Origin: Pseudomonas sp. PSKL.D1
GTDB taxonomy: Bacteria; Pseudomonadota; Gammaproteobacteria; Pseudomonadales; Pseudomonadaceae
DNA length: 64,000 bases
Assembly (NCBI RefSeq): GCF_028898945.1
Contig: NZ_CP118607.1
Coordinates: 1,283,501-1,347,500, forward strand
Direction: 5' to 3'
Positions 8,247 to 18,169 of this stretch are shown one piece after another. Made by a program: the position numbers and the translations under genes. The notes beneath the pieces are model-generated. The model did not search any database and was not told the DNA's origin. It saw only the letters and a program-made list of their open reading frames with translations. Each line of letters starts with the position of its first letter. Position 1 is the first letter of the stretch.

Positions 8247-9341
8247 ATGAGTGCCGTCACCCGTGCCGCCGTCGAAGGCGCGCTTCGCCAGTACACCGAC
8301 CCTTACCTGAACCAGGACCCGGTCAGCGCCGGCTGCGTGCGGGCCATCGAAATCCAGGGCGGGCAGGTTACCGTGCAGTTGCAATTGGGCTACGCCGCGG
8401 GCCTGTTCAAGAACGGTTGGGCGCAGGTGTTGCAGACTGCCGTCGAGAACCTTGAAGGGGTCACGTCGGCACAGGTTTCGATCGACTGCGTGGTGGCTGC
8501 CCATAAGGCCCAGGCCCAAGTGCCTGCCATGGCCAATGTGAAGAACATCATCGCCGTGGCATCCGGCAAGGGCGGCGTCGGCAAGTCGACCACGGCTGCC
8601 AACCTGGCGCTGGCGCTGGCACGCGAGGGTGCCCGCGTGGGTATTCTCGATGCCGATATCTACGGCCCCAGCCAGGGTGTGATGTTCGGCATCCCCGAAG
8701 GCACCCGCCCGCAGGTGCGCGAGCAGAAGTGGTTCGTGCCGATCAAGGCCCATGGTGTGGAAGTCATGTCCATGGCTTTTCTCACCGACGACAACACGCC
8801 GATGGTGTGGCGTGGCCCGATGGTCTCCGGCGCGCTGCTGCAACTGGTCACGCAAACCGCTTGGGATGACCTGGACTATCTGGTGATCGATATGCCGCCG
8901 GGCACCGGTGATATTCAGCTGACCCTGGCGCAGAAAGTGCCGGTAGCCGGCTCGGTGATCGTTACCACCCCTCAGGACCTGGCGCTGCTGGATGCCAAAA
9001 AGGGCGTGGAGATGTTCCGCAAGGTCAACATCCCGGTGCTGGGGGTCGTGGAGAACATGGCTGTGCACATCTGCTCCAACTGCGGCCACGCCGAGCACCT
9101 GTTCGGTGAGGGTGGTGGTGAAAAGCTGGCAGCGCAGTATGGCGTTGACCTGCTGGCCTCCCTGCCGTTGTCCATGTTGATTCGCGAGCAGGCCGACAGC
9201 GGCAAGCCCACGGCGATCGCCGAGCCGGAAAGCCAGATAGCCATGGTTTACCAGGAGCTGGCGCGCCAGGTCGGTGCGCGGATTGTGCTGCAGGAAGCAG
9301 CGGCACCGGCGATGCCGAGCATTACCATCAGCGAAGATTGA
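8247..9341 (+). CDS. apbC: Iron-sulphur cluster carrier protein ApbC/Mrp
   Basis: 364 residues. An N-terminal DUF59/MIP18-like domain (about 1-90) is followed by a ParA-type P-loop domain with the deviant Walker A SGKGGVGKST, the DMPPGTGD switch and the cluster-binding CSNC pair (in HICSNCGHAEHLF). It binds and transfers Fe-S clusters in the cytoplasm. ATG 8247 was chosen over 8217 because GGGAG lies seven bases upstream. A convergent-side terminator follows 14 bp after the stop. Family assignment is secure. Confidence 0.96.
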   Translation: MSAVTRAAVEGALRQYTDPYLNQDPVSAGCVRAIEIQGGQVTVQLQLGYAAGLFKNGWAQVLQTAVENLEGVTSAQVSIDCVVAAHKAQAQVPAMANVKNIIAVASGKGGVGKSTTAANLALALAREGARVGILDADIYGPSQGVMFGIPEGTRPQVREQKWFVPIKAHGVEVMSMAFLTDDNTPMVWRGPMVSGALLQLVTQTAWDDLDYLVIDMPPGTGDIQLTLAQKVPVAGSVIVTTPQDLALLDAKKGVEMFRKVNIPVLGVVENMAVHICSNCGHAEHLFGEGGGEKLAAQYGVDLLASLPLSMLIREQADSGKPTAIAEPESQIAMVYQELARQVGARIVLQEAAAPAMPSITISED

Positions 9342-9355
9342 TCGTTGTGGGAGCA

Positions 9356-9387
9356 TAAAAAAACCCGCCAGAAGGCGGGTTTTTTTT
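9356..9387. terminator. Bidirectional terminator between apbC and the cold-shock gene
   Basis: AAACCCGCC-AGAA-GGCGGGTTT is flanked by A and T runs on both sides, which suits termination in both directions. Confidence 0.92.
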
Positions 9388-9409
9388 GAAAGCAGGAAGC
9401 TAAATCGAC

Positions 9410-9619
9410 TTAGGCGATTTGAACTTCTTCAGCCTGCATGCCTTTCTGGCCGCGGGTAGCGACGAAAGTAACAGCTTGGCCTTCTTTCAGGGTTTTGAAG
9501 CCGTCAGCTTGGATGGCTTTGAAGTGCACGAACAGGTCGTCGCCCGACTGAGGGGTGATGAAGCCGTAGCCTTTCTCATCGTTGAACCACTTAACGGTAC
9601 CGGATTGACGGTTGGACAT
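9410..9619 (-). CDS. CspA-family cold-shock protein
   Basis: 69 residues, a single cold-shock domain with RNP1 KGYGFITP (about 16-23) and RNP2 LFVHF (29-33). These proteins bind single-stranded RNA or DNA and melt secondary structure. AAGGAGA lies eight bases upstream of ATG 9619. The upstream 328 bp leave room for the long 5' leader common in csp genes. It could be the constitutive CspD-like/CapB member or a cold-inducible one; the sequence does not decide. Confidence 0.95.
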   Translation of the reverse strand: MSNRQSGTVKWFNDEKGYGFITPQSGDDLFVHFKAIQADGFKTLKEGQAVTFVATRGQKGMQAEEVQIA

Positions 9620-9947
9620 TTTTCTGTCTCCTTGGACAATTTGTTAACGGTCAGGAAAATTCCTGGCCGGGACTGAGCGCAAAGAGAGCAGAAAATTCAG
9701 CGATGGGCCGATCAGGATCGTGCATCAAACTAGAGATTCTCGGTGTCACGTGCAGCACAGTGGCGCCACCTTAACCCACTTTCCGCAAGCTGCCAATCTC
9801 CAAGATGGGGTTTGATGAAATTCAGATCGGCGGTGGCCGCAAGCCCCGTCCGGCGCGGGATACGGTATGGAACTTTAACCTGAGCGCCGAGGCCGGTAAG
9901 ATGCGCCTTTCGTTTTTCACCTCGCAACTCTTCAGGACACCCCCGCC
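9620..9947. other. 328-bp divergent intergenic region between the csp gene and dcd
   Basis: Contains the csp leader and both promoters, but I find no hexamer pair good enough to call and no clear repeat. Two frames reaching into it on the minus strand lack ribosome binding sites. Confidence 0.5.
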
Positions 9948-10514
9948 ATGAGCATCAAATCGGACAAGTGGATTCGCCGCATGGCGCAGGAACACGGCAT
10001 GATCGAGCCGTTCGTCGAGCGCCAGGTGCGCGGTGAGCAAGACAGCCGGGTCATCTCCTTTGGCGTCTCCAGCTACGGCTATGACGTGCGCTGCGCCGAC
10101 GAATTCAAGGTGTTCACCAACATCAACTCGGCCACCGTCGACCCGAAAAACTTCGACGCGGGCAGCTTCGTCGACGTCAAGAGCGACGTTTGCATCATCC
10201 CGCCGAACTCCTTCGCCCTGGCCCGCACCGTCGAGTACTTCCGCATCCCGCGCAACGTGCTGACGATCTGCCTGGGCAAAAGCACCTACGCCCGCTGCGG
10301 CATCATCGTCAACGTCACCCCGCTGGAGCCTGAGTGGGAAGGCCACGTGACCCTGGAGTTCTCCAACACCACCACCTTGCCGGCGAAAATCTACGCCAAC
10401 GAAGGTGTGGCGCAGATGCTCTTCCTGGAGTCCGACGAGGAGTGCGAAGTGTCCTACAAGGACCGTGGCGGCAAGTATCAGGGCCAGCGCGGCGTCACCC
10501 TGCCACGCACCTGA
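9948..10514 (+). CDS. dcd: dCTP deaminase
   Basis: 188 residues, the full family length. Catalytic and binding residues are visible in GKSTYARCG (Ser112, Arg116) and VTLEFSN (Glu137). The trimeric enzyme deaminates dCTP to dUTP to feed thymidylate synthesis. The conserved C-terminal [12 protein letters not shown], which closes over the nucleotide, is intact. Start ATG follows AGGACA. A GC-rich hairpin follows the stop. Confidence 0.97.
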   Translation: MSIKSDKWIRRMAQEHGMIEPFVERQVRGEQDSRVISFGVSSYGYDVRCADEFKVFTNINSATVDPKNFDAGSFVDVKSDVCIIPPNSFALARTVEYFRIPRNVLTICLGKSTYARCGIIVNVTPLEPEWEGHVTLEFSNTTTLPAKIYANEGVAQMLFLESDEECEVSYKDRGGKYQGQRGVTLPRT

Positions 10515-10522
10515 ACCGACGA

Positions 10523-10542
10523 GCGCGGGGAATTCCCCGCGC
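10523..10542. repeat. 20-bp perfect palindrome after dcd
   Basis: GCGCGGGGAATTCCCCGCGC lies eight bases after the dcd stop. It can form a strong hairpin with an AATT loop but has no following T run, so it is a weak terminator candidate or an mRNA-stabilising end. Confidence 0.5.
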
Positions 10543-10609
10543 CTCTGGCACTCCAACGGAGTAACTGCCGGTGTGCATGACGTGCACTGGCGCCCGTCAG
10601 GAGCCGCCA

Positions 10610-10837
10610 ATGAAACTCCATCCTGCAATCAGCGCGAAGCTGGCTGTGCTGCAACCCAATCAGGTGGGGTTGTTGCCATGGTCGTTGCTGGCCCATCCGC
10701 TGCCGTTATCGGCGGGCGGGGTTCCACATCAGCCCGACCCCGATACCCCGCAGCCGCCAGAACCTGGCGAGCACCCGCCCATGGAGCCGGGGGAGCCGAC
10801 ATTACCTGACGAGCCCCCTCCAGCACCGGTGGCCTGA
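10610..10837 (+). CDS. Small proline-rich protein, unknown function
   Basis: 75 residues starting MKLHPAIS, with a C-terminal half of about 35 residues rich in Pro, Glu and Asp (repeats such as PEPGE and PMEPGEP). ATG 10610 has a good AGGAG seven bases upstream, which is the main support for the gene. No signal peptide or domain is seen. Its TGA (10835-10837) directly abuts the TCA of the convergent pdeM stop, so the two genes meet with no spacer. It could instead be chance coding in G+C-rich DNA; I favour a real but fast-evolving gene. Confidence 0.5.
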   Translation: MKLHPAISAKLAVLQPNQVGLLPWSLLAHPLPLSAGGVPHQPDPDTPQPPEPGEHPPMEPGEPTLPDEPPPAPVA

Positions 10838-11497
10838 TCACTCCGCCACGGTCCAGACTTGATCCGCGCCTGTCGGGAAAATCCGCCTGCCAGGTGCGCG
10901 CTCCATATCCCATCCGCCCGTGAACTCACCGAAAGCGGGCAGCAGGCTGACTTGGCTTTGCATCACGAAACAGCGCAACCTCAAGCGCTGCCTGGCGCGG
11001 CCGCGCAACGTGAAAACAGGATGGACGTGGCCGGCCAGCACCGGGCGCTCGGGGTGTGGCGTTGGCTCATGCTGCAGGGCGAAAGGGCCTAACAACCAAG
11101 GTTCATCGTGGACTTCGATGTTCAACTCGCCAGGTGGATCACCCGCGTGGCGGTCGTGGTTACCCCGTATCAGCCGCACATGCAGGCATGGATGCCGGTT
11201 GCGCCACGCCTGCAGCAAAGCCATGGTGGCAGGCGTGCGGGCGGCGCGGGCGTGCAGGAAGTCGCCCAGAATGATCAGTTGTTCGCAGTCATGGGTGGCC
11301 AGCAAACTGTCCAGGCGTTGCAGTGTGGCAGCGGTGGTGCCCTTCGGGACGGGCTGGTGAAGGGCTCGATAGCTGGCCGCTTTGCCAATATGCACATCGG
11401 CCACCAGCAAGGCGCGCTGTGCCGGCCAGTAAATGGCGCGATCCGCTAACAACCATAATGTTTCAGCGCAGTGCTCGATACTCAGGTGTCCATTCAT
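10838..11497 (-). CDS. pdeM: Ligase-associated metallophosphoesterase
   Basis: 219 residues with the full calcineurin-like metal set: DVHIGKA (about 34), GDFLHAR (78), RGNHDRHAG (about 114), an intermediate His and GHVHP (155). This is the MPE/PdeM member of the Lhr-ligase repair cluster; the family is reported as Mn-dependent DNA nuclease/phosphodiesterase. ATG 11497 overlaps the helicase stop by four bases (ATGA), so the two are translationally coupled. Confidence 0.9.
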   Translation of the reverse strand: MNGHLSIEHCAETLWLLADRAIYWPAQRALLVADVHIGKAASYRALHQPVPKGTTAATLQRLDSLLATHDCEQLIILGDFLHARAARTPATMALLQAWRNRHPCLHVRLIRGNHDRHAGDPPGELNIEVHDEPWLLGPFALQHEPTPHPERPVLAGHVHPVFTLRGRARQRLRLRCFVMQSQVSLLPAFGEFTGGWDMERAPGRRIFPTGADQVWTVAE

Positions 11498-13947
11498 GGT
11501 TGTCGATTCGCTGCTTTTTCAAGGTCGGTGACCATGCGTGCGATGCGGTCTGCCAGTTTCTCGGTGCTGAGTGTTTCACGCATCCCTTCGACCAACAGGG
11601 TGAAGGCAAGTGGGCTTGGGTGGTGCAGGTGCTTGAGCTCCAGCCGCAAGCCCTGCATTTTCAGAAGTTGCCGGTGCAGGCGTTCTATATCCAGCTCTTC
11701 GCGCAAAATTTCATCCCGTGCCTGGCCAAGCAGCAGGTTGCCAGGGTCATGCTTGCGAAATACTTCATAGAACAACCCGCTGGAGGCCTGAATCTGTCGG
11801 GTGCTTTTTTGCGCTGACGGGTAGCCGCCAAATACCAAACCAGCAATCTGGGCGATTTCCCGAAAGCGCCGCAAGGCCATTTCTCCGGCATTGAGGCTGG
11901 CCAGCACATCCTCCAGCAGTGCTTCGACAGACAGTACCCCGGGCAAATATCTCGCCCAGTCCACTTCACTGGGGCTGAGCAGTTCGAAGCCATAGTCACT
12001 GACAGCTATCGAAACAGACAATGGCTGCACGCGGCTGACCCGCCAGGCAATCAGGTTGGCCAGGCCCAAGTTGGCCATGCGCCCGGCAAACGGATACAGA
12101 AACAGGTGTGAGCCTTGGCGTGTGGTCAGCGTTTCGGCCAGCAGCGTTCGGGTGGTTGGCAAGGCCGACCACTGGGCCTGTAATGCAAGCAGTGGGCGCA
12201 CTGCGCGCATTTCTGGCCCGTCATGCTGCCCATGGGCGGCGGCATCCAGTTGTGCAACCAGCGCATCGGCCAACTCGCTGGACAATGGCATGCGCCCGCC
12301 ATTCCACCGCGCCACCGCGGCCTTGCGGGCCGTGCTGCGGCGCACATAGGCGGTCATGTTTTCCACGCGTACCAATTCCAGCACGCGCCCCGCGAACACC
12401 AGCGTATCGCCGGGGCGAAGCCGCGCAATGAACGCCTCCTCGACGCTGCCCAGGGTTTTGCCACCACCGCCCTTGCTCCAGAATTTAAGCTGCAGGCTGG
12501 CTTCGCTGACGATGGTGCCGATGCCCATGCGATGGCGGCGTGCCAGGCGCTCGCTGGCCACCCGCCACACACCGTCGGGGTGGGCTTCGACACGTTGGTA
12601 GTCCGGGTAGGCGCTCAGTGAGCTGCCTCCATGGCAAACGAAATCCAACGCCCATTGCCACTGGCTGTCACGCAGTTCGCGAAAGGCCCAGGTGCTGCGA
12701 ACTTCCGCCAGCAGTTGCCGGGGTTGAAAGCCGCTGCCCAAGGCCATGCTGACCAAATGCTGGACCAGAACGTCCATGCACAAGCGCGGTGAATGGCGAG
12801 CCTCGATATGGCCTGCCGCCACAGCGTTGCGGGCGGCTGCGGCCTCCACCAGTTCAAGGCTGTGGGTCGGCACCAGGGTGATACGGGACTGACGCCCCGG
12901 CGCATGGCCCGAGCGCCCGGCGCGTTGCAGCAGGCGCGCGATGCCCTTGGCGGAGCCTATCTGCAACACCCGCTCGACCGGCAGAAAGTCCACGCCCAGA
13001 TCCAGGCTGGAAGTGCACACGACCGCCTTTAGTGCGCCTTGCTTGAGATTAAGCTCCACCCAGTCGCGGGTTGCCCTGGCCAGCGACGCATGATGCAGGG
13101 CGATTAGCCCGGCCCAGGCGGGGCGGGCGTCCAGCAGCGCCTGGTACCAAAGCTCGGCCTGGGCCCGGGTATTGGTAAACACCAGGCTGCTGGCGCTGGC
13201 CTCAAGCTCCAGGGCCACGGGTTCCAGCATTTTCAGGCCCATGTGGCCGGCCCAAGGGAAGCGCTCAATGGCTGGCGGTAGCAACGTGTCGACGAGCAGC
13301 TGCTTGTCCTGGCGCCCTTTTACCAGGCGCCCGCCCTGGGGCAGCAACACATCCAGGGCGTGTGGCAGGTTGCCAAGCGTGGCGGACAAGCCCCAGGTCA
13401 CCAGCCCGAGTTGCCAGCGCCGCAGGCGGGCGAGTGCCAATTGCAGCTGTACCCCGCGCTTGTTGCCAAGCAACTCATGCCATTCATCCACCACCACCAG
13501 GCGCAGGCTGCGAAAATCCTCCTGCGCCTGGGCCCTGGTCAACAGGAGGGTGAGGCTTTCGGGCGTGGTGATCAGCGCGCTGGGCAGGCGTCGGGCCTGG
13601 CGCGCGCGTTCAGCGCTGCCGGTGTCGCCGCTGCGTACACCAACGCTCCAGTTCAGGCCCAGCTCGGCAAGCGGTAACTGCAGTGCCCGGGCAGTATCGG
13701 CGGCCAGCGCCCGCATCGGCGTCACCCACAGCACTTGCAGTGGCGCCGGCTGCTGCGAGGACGCCGGGCGGGCATAGGCACGCAAGGCGGCGAGCCACAC
13801 CGCATAGGTTTTGCCAGCGCCGGTGCTGGCATGCAACAACCCGGATTCGCCGCGCCCGACCGCCGCCCATACCTGCCGCTGAAAGGCAAAGGGCTTCCAG
13901 CCGCGTGCGGCGAACCAGGCATTGGCGATGTCTGTGTTGGCGGTCAT
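11494..13947 (-). CDS. Ligase-associated Lhr-Core DEXH-box helicase
   Basis: 817 residues. Superfamily 2 helicase core with Walker A STGAGKT (Lys46), the DEXH box VDEWHEL, the SATLGN motif III, motif [13 protein letters not shown], then the winged-helix and Lhr-specific domains. Length fits Lhr-Core rather than the roughly 1500-residue full Lhr. It is a 3'-to-5' ATP-driven translocase and belongs with the MBL exonuclease, DNA ligase and PdeM genes in this cluster; the P. putida version has been studied biochemically. The ribosome binding site in front of ATG 13947 is weak. Confidence 0.93.
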   Translation of the reverse strand: MTANTDIANAWFAARGWKPFAFQRQVWAAVGRGESGLLHASTGAGKTYAVWLAALRAYARPASSQQPAPLQVLWVTPMRALAADTARALQLPLAELGLNWSVGVRSGDTGSAERARQARRLPSALITTPESLTLLLTRAQAQEDFRSLRLVVVDEWHELLGNKRGVQLQLALARLRRWQLGLVTWGLSATLGNLPHALDVLLPQGGRLVKGRQDKQLLVDTLLPPAIERFPWAGHMGLKMLEPVALELEASASSLVFTNTRAQAELWYQALLDARPAWAGLIALHHASLARATRDWVELNLKQGALKAVVCTSSLDLGVDFLPVERVLQIGSAKGIARLLQRAGRSGHAPGRQSRITLVPTHSLELVEAAAARNAVAAGHIEARHSPRLCMDVLVQHLVSMALGSGFQPRQLLAEVRSTWAFRELRDSQWQWALDFVCHGGSSLSAYPDYQRVEAHPDGVWRVASERLARRHRMGIGTIVSEASLQLKFWSKGGGGKTLGSVEEAFIARLRPGDTLVFAGRVLELVRVENMTAYVRRSTARKAAVARWNGGRMPLSSELADALVAQLDAAAHGQHDGPEMRAVRPLLALQAQWSALPTTRTLLAETLTTRQGSHLFLYPFAGRMANLGLANLIAWRVSRVQPLSVSIAVSDYGFELLSPSEVDWARYLPGVLSVEALLEDVLASLNAGEMALRRFREIAQIAGLVFGGYPSAQKSTRQIQASSGLFYEVFRKHDPGNLLLGQARDEILREELDIERLHRQLLKMQGLRLELKHLHHPSPLAFTLLVEGMRETLSTEKLADRIARMVTDLEKAANRQP

Positions 13948-14015
13948 ACGGGCAAACGGTCCGTCGAAGGTTGTGCTTCTTCAGACTGCTGGCCCGCGTG
14001 ATTGGTTTTACCGGG

Positions 14016-15131
14016 TCAATTGGCCAGTAAGTAGCCGCTGCGGCAGACCTGCTCGCCGGCGACATGGGCGATGACCATGCCCGCAGTCGCCATGCGCCGT
14101 ACGCTGCGCGCATACAACAAACCTGGCTGGCTGTTGCGCAACGGCGTGACCCGGTCGCTGAGCGGGTCGATGATTTCGGCGATCAACTGTCCGGCCTCCA
14201 GAAGCTGGCCTGGGCGAGCGTGGTAAACCAGCAAGCCGCCCAATGGCGCCGATATCGGCTCGACCGCTGCCAGTGGCGTGGCGGTGCGGGGGAGAGGTGG
14301 CAGGGGCGCGGCTGTCCCGTCGATGACGCCAAGGTGCGTCAGGTAGTCGAGAATGGCCTGGCAATCCTTGCTCGCCAGCGCATGGCTGACGTCGGCCTGG
14401 CCTCGCAGCTCGACCGTTACGGCCACGCTACCCAGCGGAATCGGGAAGCGTTTGGCAAAGCGTTGCTGCAACTGCCACCAGACCAGGCTGAAACATTCGT
14501 CGAATGACTGACCGCCCGAATCAGTGGCCAGCAGGCTGGCCTGTGCACCCAGATAGCGAGCCAGCGGTTCGACCTGCGGCCATGCCTCTGGTGTGGTGTA
14601 AAGGTGTTCGACGGCCTCGAAGTCGCAATGCAGGTCCAGCACCAGGTCGGCATCGCAGGCCAGCCGTTGCAGGGTCAGGCGTTGCGCTTGCAGGGGGGTA
14701 TGGGCCGGGTGCGCATCCAGGCCGCGACGCAGGTATTCGCGGATCAAGGCCAGGTTGTGCTCGGGGTCTTGGGTCAGATGACCCTCGATCTGGTCGCCGA
14801 TAGTGTCGGAAAGGTCGACGAACTTGCGGTTGAAGTTTTCGCCACTTTGCAGCTCGAATCGCCCCAGCGGTGCATCCAGCAGCACTTGTTCCAGCCCTAC
14901 CGGGTTGGCCACCGGCACAAGGGTGATCTCGCGGCGCAGGCGCCCTTGTTGCTCCAGCTCGGCCAGGCGTTGCTTCAGGTGCCAGGCCACCAGCATGCCC
15001 GGCAGTTCGTCCGCGTGCAGCGAGGCCTGGATATAGACCTTGGCGCCACCGCGCGGGCCGAAGTGGAAGCTGTGCAGTTGGCGGGTCACGCCGGGTACGG
15101 GGGAGAGCAGGTCGTGGGTTGAGTGGTGCAT
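14016..15131 (-). CDS. AstE/aspartoacylase-like zinc hydrolase (M14 family)
   Basis: 371 residues. The zinc signature HADE (His39, Glu42) and a later zinc His in DLHCDFEAVEHLY mark the succinylglutamate desuccinylase/aspartoacylase branch of M14. The last 100 residues look like the beta-rich barrel common in this group (GGLLVYHARPGQ...). Substrate cannot be read; an N-acyl amino acid or small amide is likely. ATG 15131 follows AGGA at seven bases. It sits inside the four-gene DNA-repair cluster, between helicase and ligase, on the same strand, with gaps of 68 and 81 bp, so it may be co-transcribed though not obviously a repair gene. Confidence 0.85.
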   Translation of the reverse strand: MHHSTHDLLSPVPGVTRQLHSFHFGPRGGAKVYIQASLHADELPGMLVAWHLKQRLAELEQQGRLRREITLVPVANPVGLEQVLLDAPLGRFELQSGENFNRKFVDLSDTIGDQIEGHLTQDPEHNLALIREYLRRGLDAHPAHTPLQAQRLTLQRLACDADLVLDLHCDFEAVEHLYTTPEAWPQVEPLARYLGAQASLLATDSGGQSFDECFSLVWWQLQQRFAKRFPIPLGSVAVTVELRGQADVSHALASKDCQAILDYLTHLGVIDGTAAPLPPLPRTATPLAAVEPISAPLGGLLVYHARPGQLLEAGQLIAEIIDPLSDRVTPLRNSQPGLLYARSVRRMATAGMVIAHVAGEQVCRSGYLLAN

Positions 15132-15212
15132 GGTGGTCCTGGCTTTGAGGCGATTACGGGCTGCGAGAGAGAGATAGAAGCATAATTTTGCCAACTGTGC
15201 CCGCAAGCATGC

Positions 15213-16868
15213 CTACGCCAGCAGTGCTTGCAGCGTTGCCAGGTCGTCGGCTTCGTCTACCGGTTTGTCGTGGCGCCAGCGCAACATGCGCGGGAAGCGC
15301 ACTGCAATGCCGCTTTTGTGGCGTTTTGACAAGGCGATGCCCTCGAAACCCAGTTCGAACACCAGTGTAGGGGTTACGCTGCGCACCGGGCCGAAGGTTT
15401 CCACTGTGGTCTTGCGGATGATGGCATCGACCTTGCGCATTTCTTCATCGCTCAGACCCGAGTAGGCCTTGGCGAAGGGCACCAGCGCACGGTTCGCCGT
15501 GCCAGCAGGCGCATTCCAGACGGCAAAGGTGTAATCACTGTACAGGCTGGCCCGCCGCCCGTGCCCACGCTGGGCATAGATCAGCACGGCATCGACGCTG
15601 AAAGGGTCGATCTTCCACTTCCACCAGGTGCCCATGTCCTTGGTCCGGCCTACGCCATAAAGCCCCTGCTTTTGTTTGAGCATCAGCCCTTCCACGCCCA
15701 TGCGTCGTGACTGCTCGCGTTGAAGTGCGAGGGCGTGCCAGTCGGCGCCTTCAAGCAAGGGTGACAGCAGCACCGGGGCCAAGGGGTGATCGGCTACCAA
15801 CTGCTCAAGTTGCTGGCGGCGCGCTTGCTGCGGCCGGTTGCGCCAGTCCTCGCCTTGCCACTCCAGCAGGTCGTAGGCCTGCAGCACGACTGGAGCATCG
15901 GCCAGCAGCTTCTTGCCCAATGTTTTCCGGCCGATGCGCTGTTGCAGCAGGGCAAAGGGCTGAACCGCCACTTCATCGGTTGCTGCTGGCTTCCAGACCA
16001 GTATTTCCCCGTCGATCACCACGCCGTCGGGCAGATTTTGAGCCAGGCCGTGCAGTTCGGGAAAGCGATCGGTGACCAGCTCTTCACCTCGCGACCAGAT
16101 CCACAACTGGCCCTCGCGTTTGACTGCTTGGGCGCGGATGCCATCCCACTTCCACTCAATTTGCCATTCACCTGGGGGGCCGAGCAGGTCGTCGAACTGT
16201 TCAGTGGGGGCCTGCAGCGGATGGGCCAGAAAGAACGGGTAGGGCTGGCCGCCGCGCTGGCTATGTTCATCCGCCGATTCGGGGGCGATCAGTTTGCGGT
16301 AGCTTGCCGCCGTGGGGCGGTGGCCGAAGTCGGTGTAGCCGACCATGCGCTGGGCCACGCGCTTGGGGTCCAGGCCAGCCACTTGCGCCAGGGCGCGGGT
16401 GACCAGCAGTTTCGACACGCCAACGCGAAAGCTGCCGGTGATCAGCTTCAGGCACAGCATCAGGCTGGGCCGGTCCAGGCGAGCCCACAGCAACGGTAAC
16501 TGATGCGCGATGGCTTCGGCGGGCTGGCCCCTGAGGGGAAGCAAATATTGCTCGACCCAATGTGCCAGGCCGTCCTGGTCGTCTTGCGCGGTTTCCGGTA
16601 GCAGCAACGAAATGGTCTCGGCCAGGTCGCCCACGGCTTGATAGCTTTCTTCGAACAGCCATTCCGGCACGTTCGCCTGTGCAGTGGCCAGTTCGCGCAG
16701 CAGGCGGGTGGGCACCAGCTGACGTGGTCGGCCGCCAGCCAGAAAGTACACCGCCCAGGCGGCATCGTCGGAGGGTGCATGGCTGAAGTAGCCGCGCAGG
16801 GCGTCGAGCTTGGCGTTGCTGGAGGTGGTGGCGTCCAGTTGTTGGTAAAGCGCTGCAAAGGCTTTCAT
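15213..16868 (-). CDS. ATP-dependent DNA ligase of the Lhr-ligase cluster
   Basis: 551 residues. An N-terminal helical DNA-binding domain (about 1-200) precedes the nucleotidyltransferase domain with motif I EWKWDGIRAQ (nucleophile Lys240), motif III YDLLEWQG, motif IV VEGLMLKQ and motif V WWKWK, followed by an OB domain. This is the archaeal-like three-domain ligase rather than LigD or NAD-dependent LigA. Its ATG overlaps the exonuclease stop by four bases, so the pair is coupled. It seals nicks using ATP, presumably in a damage-repair pathway with its neighbours. Confidence 0.94.
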   Translation of the reverse strand: MKAFAALYQQLDATTSSNAKLDALRGYFSHAPSDDAAWAVYFLAGGRPRQLVPTRLLRELATAQANVPEWLFEESYQAVGDLAETISLLLPETAQDDQDGLAHWVEQYLLPLRGQPAEAIAHQLPLLWARLDRPSLMLCLKLITGSFRVGVSKLLVTRALAQVAGLDPKRVAQRMVGYTDFGHRPTAASYRKLIAPESADEHSQRGGQPYPFFLAHPLQAPTEQFDDLLGPPGEWQIEWKWDGIRAQAVKREGQLWIWSRGEELVTDRFPELHGLAQNLPDGVVIDGEILVWKPAATDEVAVQPFALLQQRIGRKTLGKKLLADAPVVLQAYDLLEWQGEDWRNRPQQARRQQLEQLVADHPLAPVLLSPLLEGADWHALALQREQSRRMGVEGLMLKQKQGLYGVGRTKDMGTWWKWKIDPFSVDAVLIYAQRGHGRRASLYSDYTFAVWNAPAGTANRALVPFAKAYSGLSDEEMRKVDAIIRKTTVETFGPVRSVTPTLVFELGFEGIALSKRHKSGIAVRFPRMLRWRHDKPVDEADDLATLQALLA

Positions 16869-17881
16869 GGGGTGACGTCCGTGGCCGGTGCTTCATCCTC
16901 ATCGCCGTATTCGGTGTTGAACCCTCGGGCGTCCAGGCCTTGCTCGCTGAGGTAGCGCACCAGCACGTTGACCGAACCATGGGTGACCATCACCCGTTCG
17001 GCACCGGTCTGGCCGATTGCCCACAGCAGGCCAGGCCAGTCGGCGTGGTCCGAGAGCACGAAACCACGGTCCACACCCCGGCGCCTGCGTGTGCCGCGCA
17101 GGCGCATCCAGCCGCTGGCAAAGGCGTCGCTGTAGTCGCCGAAGCGGCGCATCCACGTGCTGCCGGCAGCAGAGGGCGGGGCCAGCACCAGGGCTTGGCG
17201 CATCAAGGGGGCGTTGCGCGGGATGTCCCCGGCGTAAAGGGTATCTGGCAGAGCCACCCCGGCTTCCCGGTAAACCCGGTTCAACGGCTCGACGGCGCCA
17301 TGCACCAGAATCGGCCCGATGCTGGCGTCCAGGCCATAGAGAATTCGCTGGGCCTTGCCGAAGGCGTAGCAGAACAGCACGCAGGCCTTGCCTTGGTCGC
17401 GGTTGAGCCGCCACCACGCGTTGATTTCAGCGAACACCTCAGCTTGGGCGGGCCAGCGGTAGATGGGCAGGCCAAAGGTCGACTCGGTGATAAAGGTGTG
17501 GCAGCGCACAGGCTCGAACGGCGCGCAGGTGCCATCAGGCTCGACTTTGTAATCGCCAGACGCCACCCAGACTTCCCCACCGTACTCCAGGCGCACTTGC
17601 GCCGAGCCCAGCACATGGCCGGCTGGGTGCAGGCTCAGCGTCACGCCGTGGTGCTGGATGCGTTCGCCGTAGGCCAAGGTTTGCAGGTCGATGCCCTGGC
17701 CCAGGCGGCTGCGCAGAATGCCCGCGCCCGGCGCGGCGGTCAGGTAGTGACGGTTGCCGGAGCGGGCATGGTCGCCATGGCCATGGGTGATGACCGCCCG
17801 ATCAACCGGGCGCCAGGGGTCGATGTAGAAGTCACCGGGCGGGCAGTACAGGCCTTCGGGGCGAGCGATGACGAGGTCCAT
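16865..17881 (-). CDS. Ligase-associated MBL-fold exonuclease
   Basis: 338 residues of the metallo-beta-lactamase/beta-CASP type (mRNA 3'-end-processing-factor-like). Motif 2 is THGHGDHARSG (about 33-43), followed by HPAGHVLGSAQ, ASGDYK, and the SDHADW motif near the C-terminus. It is the putative exonuclease of the Lhr-ligase cluster and the first gene of the minus-strand run exo-lig-hydrolase-lhr-pdeM. The start follows no good ribosome binding site but begins with the expected MDLVIARPEGLYC. Confidence 0.92.
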   Translation of the reverse strand: MDLVIARPEGLYCPPGDFYIDPWRPVDRAVITHGHGDHARSGNRHYLTAAPGAGILRSRLGQGIDLQTLAYGERIQHHGVTLSLHPAGHVLGSAQVRLEYGGEVWVASGDYKVEPDGTCAPFEPVRCHTFITESTFGLPIYRWPAQAEVFAEINAWWRLNRDQGKACVLFCYAFGKAQRILYGLDASIGPILVHGAVEPLNRVYREAGVALPDTLYAGDIPRNAPLMRQALVLAPPSAAGSTWMRRFGDYSDAFASGWMRLRGTRRRRGVDRGFVLSDHADWPGLLWAIGQTGAERVMVTHGSVNVLVRYLSEQGLDARGFNTEYGDEDEAPATDVTP

Positions 17882-17990
17882 GGCGTGGCCGCTGGTTGGG
17901 GTTTCCAGTTAGGAGCGTTGTCGTGGACGGGAAGTTCGAACAGAGATCAAGTACGCCGCTTGCACACAGCGTAATGGTTAGCAGGGACTT

Positions 17991-18076
17991 GTAGGAGCGG
18001 CTTTAGCCGCGAACACCGGCGCAGCCGGTGCCATGCACCGCGGCGCCTGCTTCGCGGCTGAAGCCGCTCCCACAGG
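17991..18076. repeat. Inverted pair of REP elements
   Basis: GTAGGAGCGGCTTTAGCCGCGAA at 17991-18013 faces its imperfect complement at 18051-18073, with a CGGCGCAGCCG-type hairpin between. This is the common P. putida-group REP pair, lying between the exonuclease gene and the acylase 3' end in an otherwise featureless 288-bp gap. Confidence 0.9.
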
Positions 18077-18169
18077 GTGCGCGGCGCACTTGCGGCCGCA
18101 GTTCAGCCCGGAAGAGGTGAGTGATCCCTGGAAAACCGTTGGCCTGTAGGCGCTCCAGCCGCGCAGCGC

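Noticed and set aside
17991..18076. Possible small RNA or attenuator upstream of the exonuclease gene
   Set aside because: The structure is fully explained by a standard inverted REP pair.
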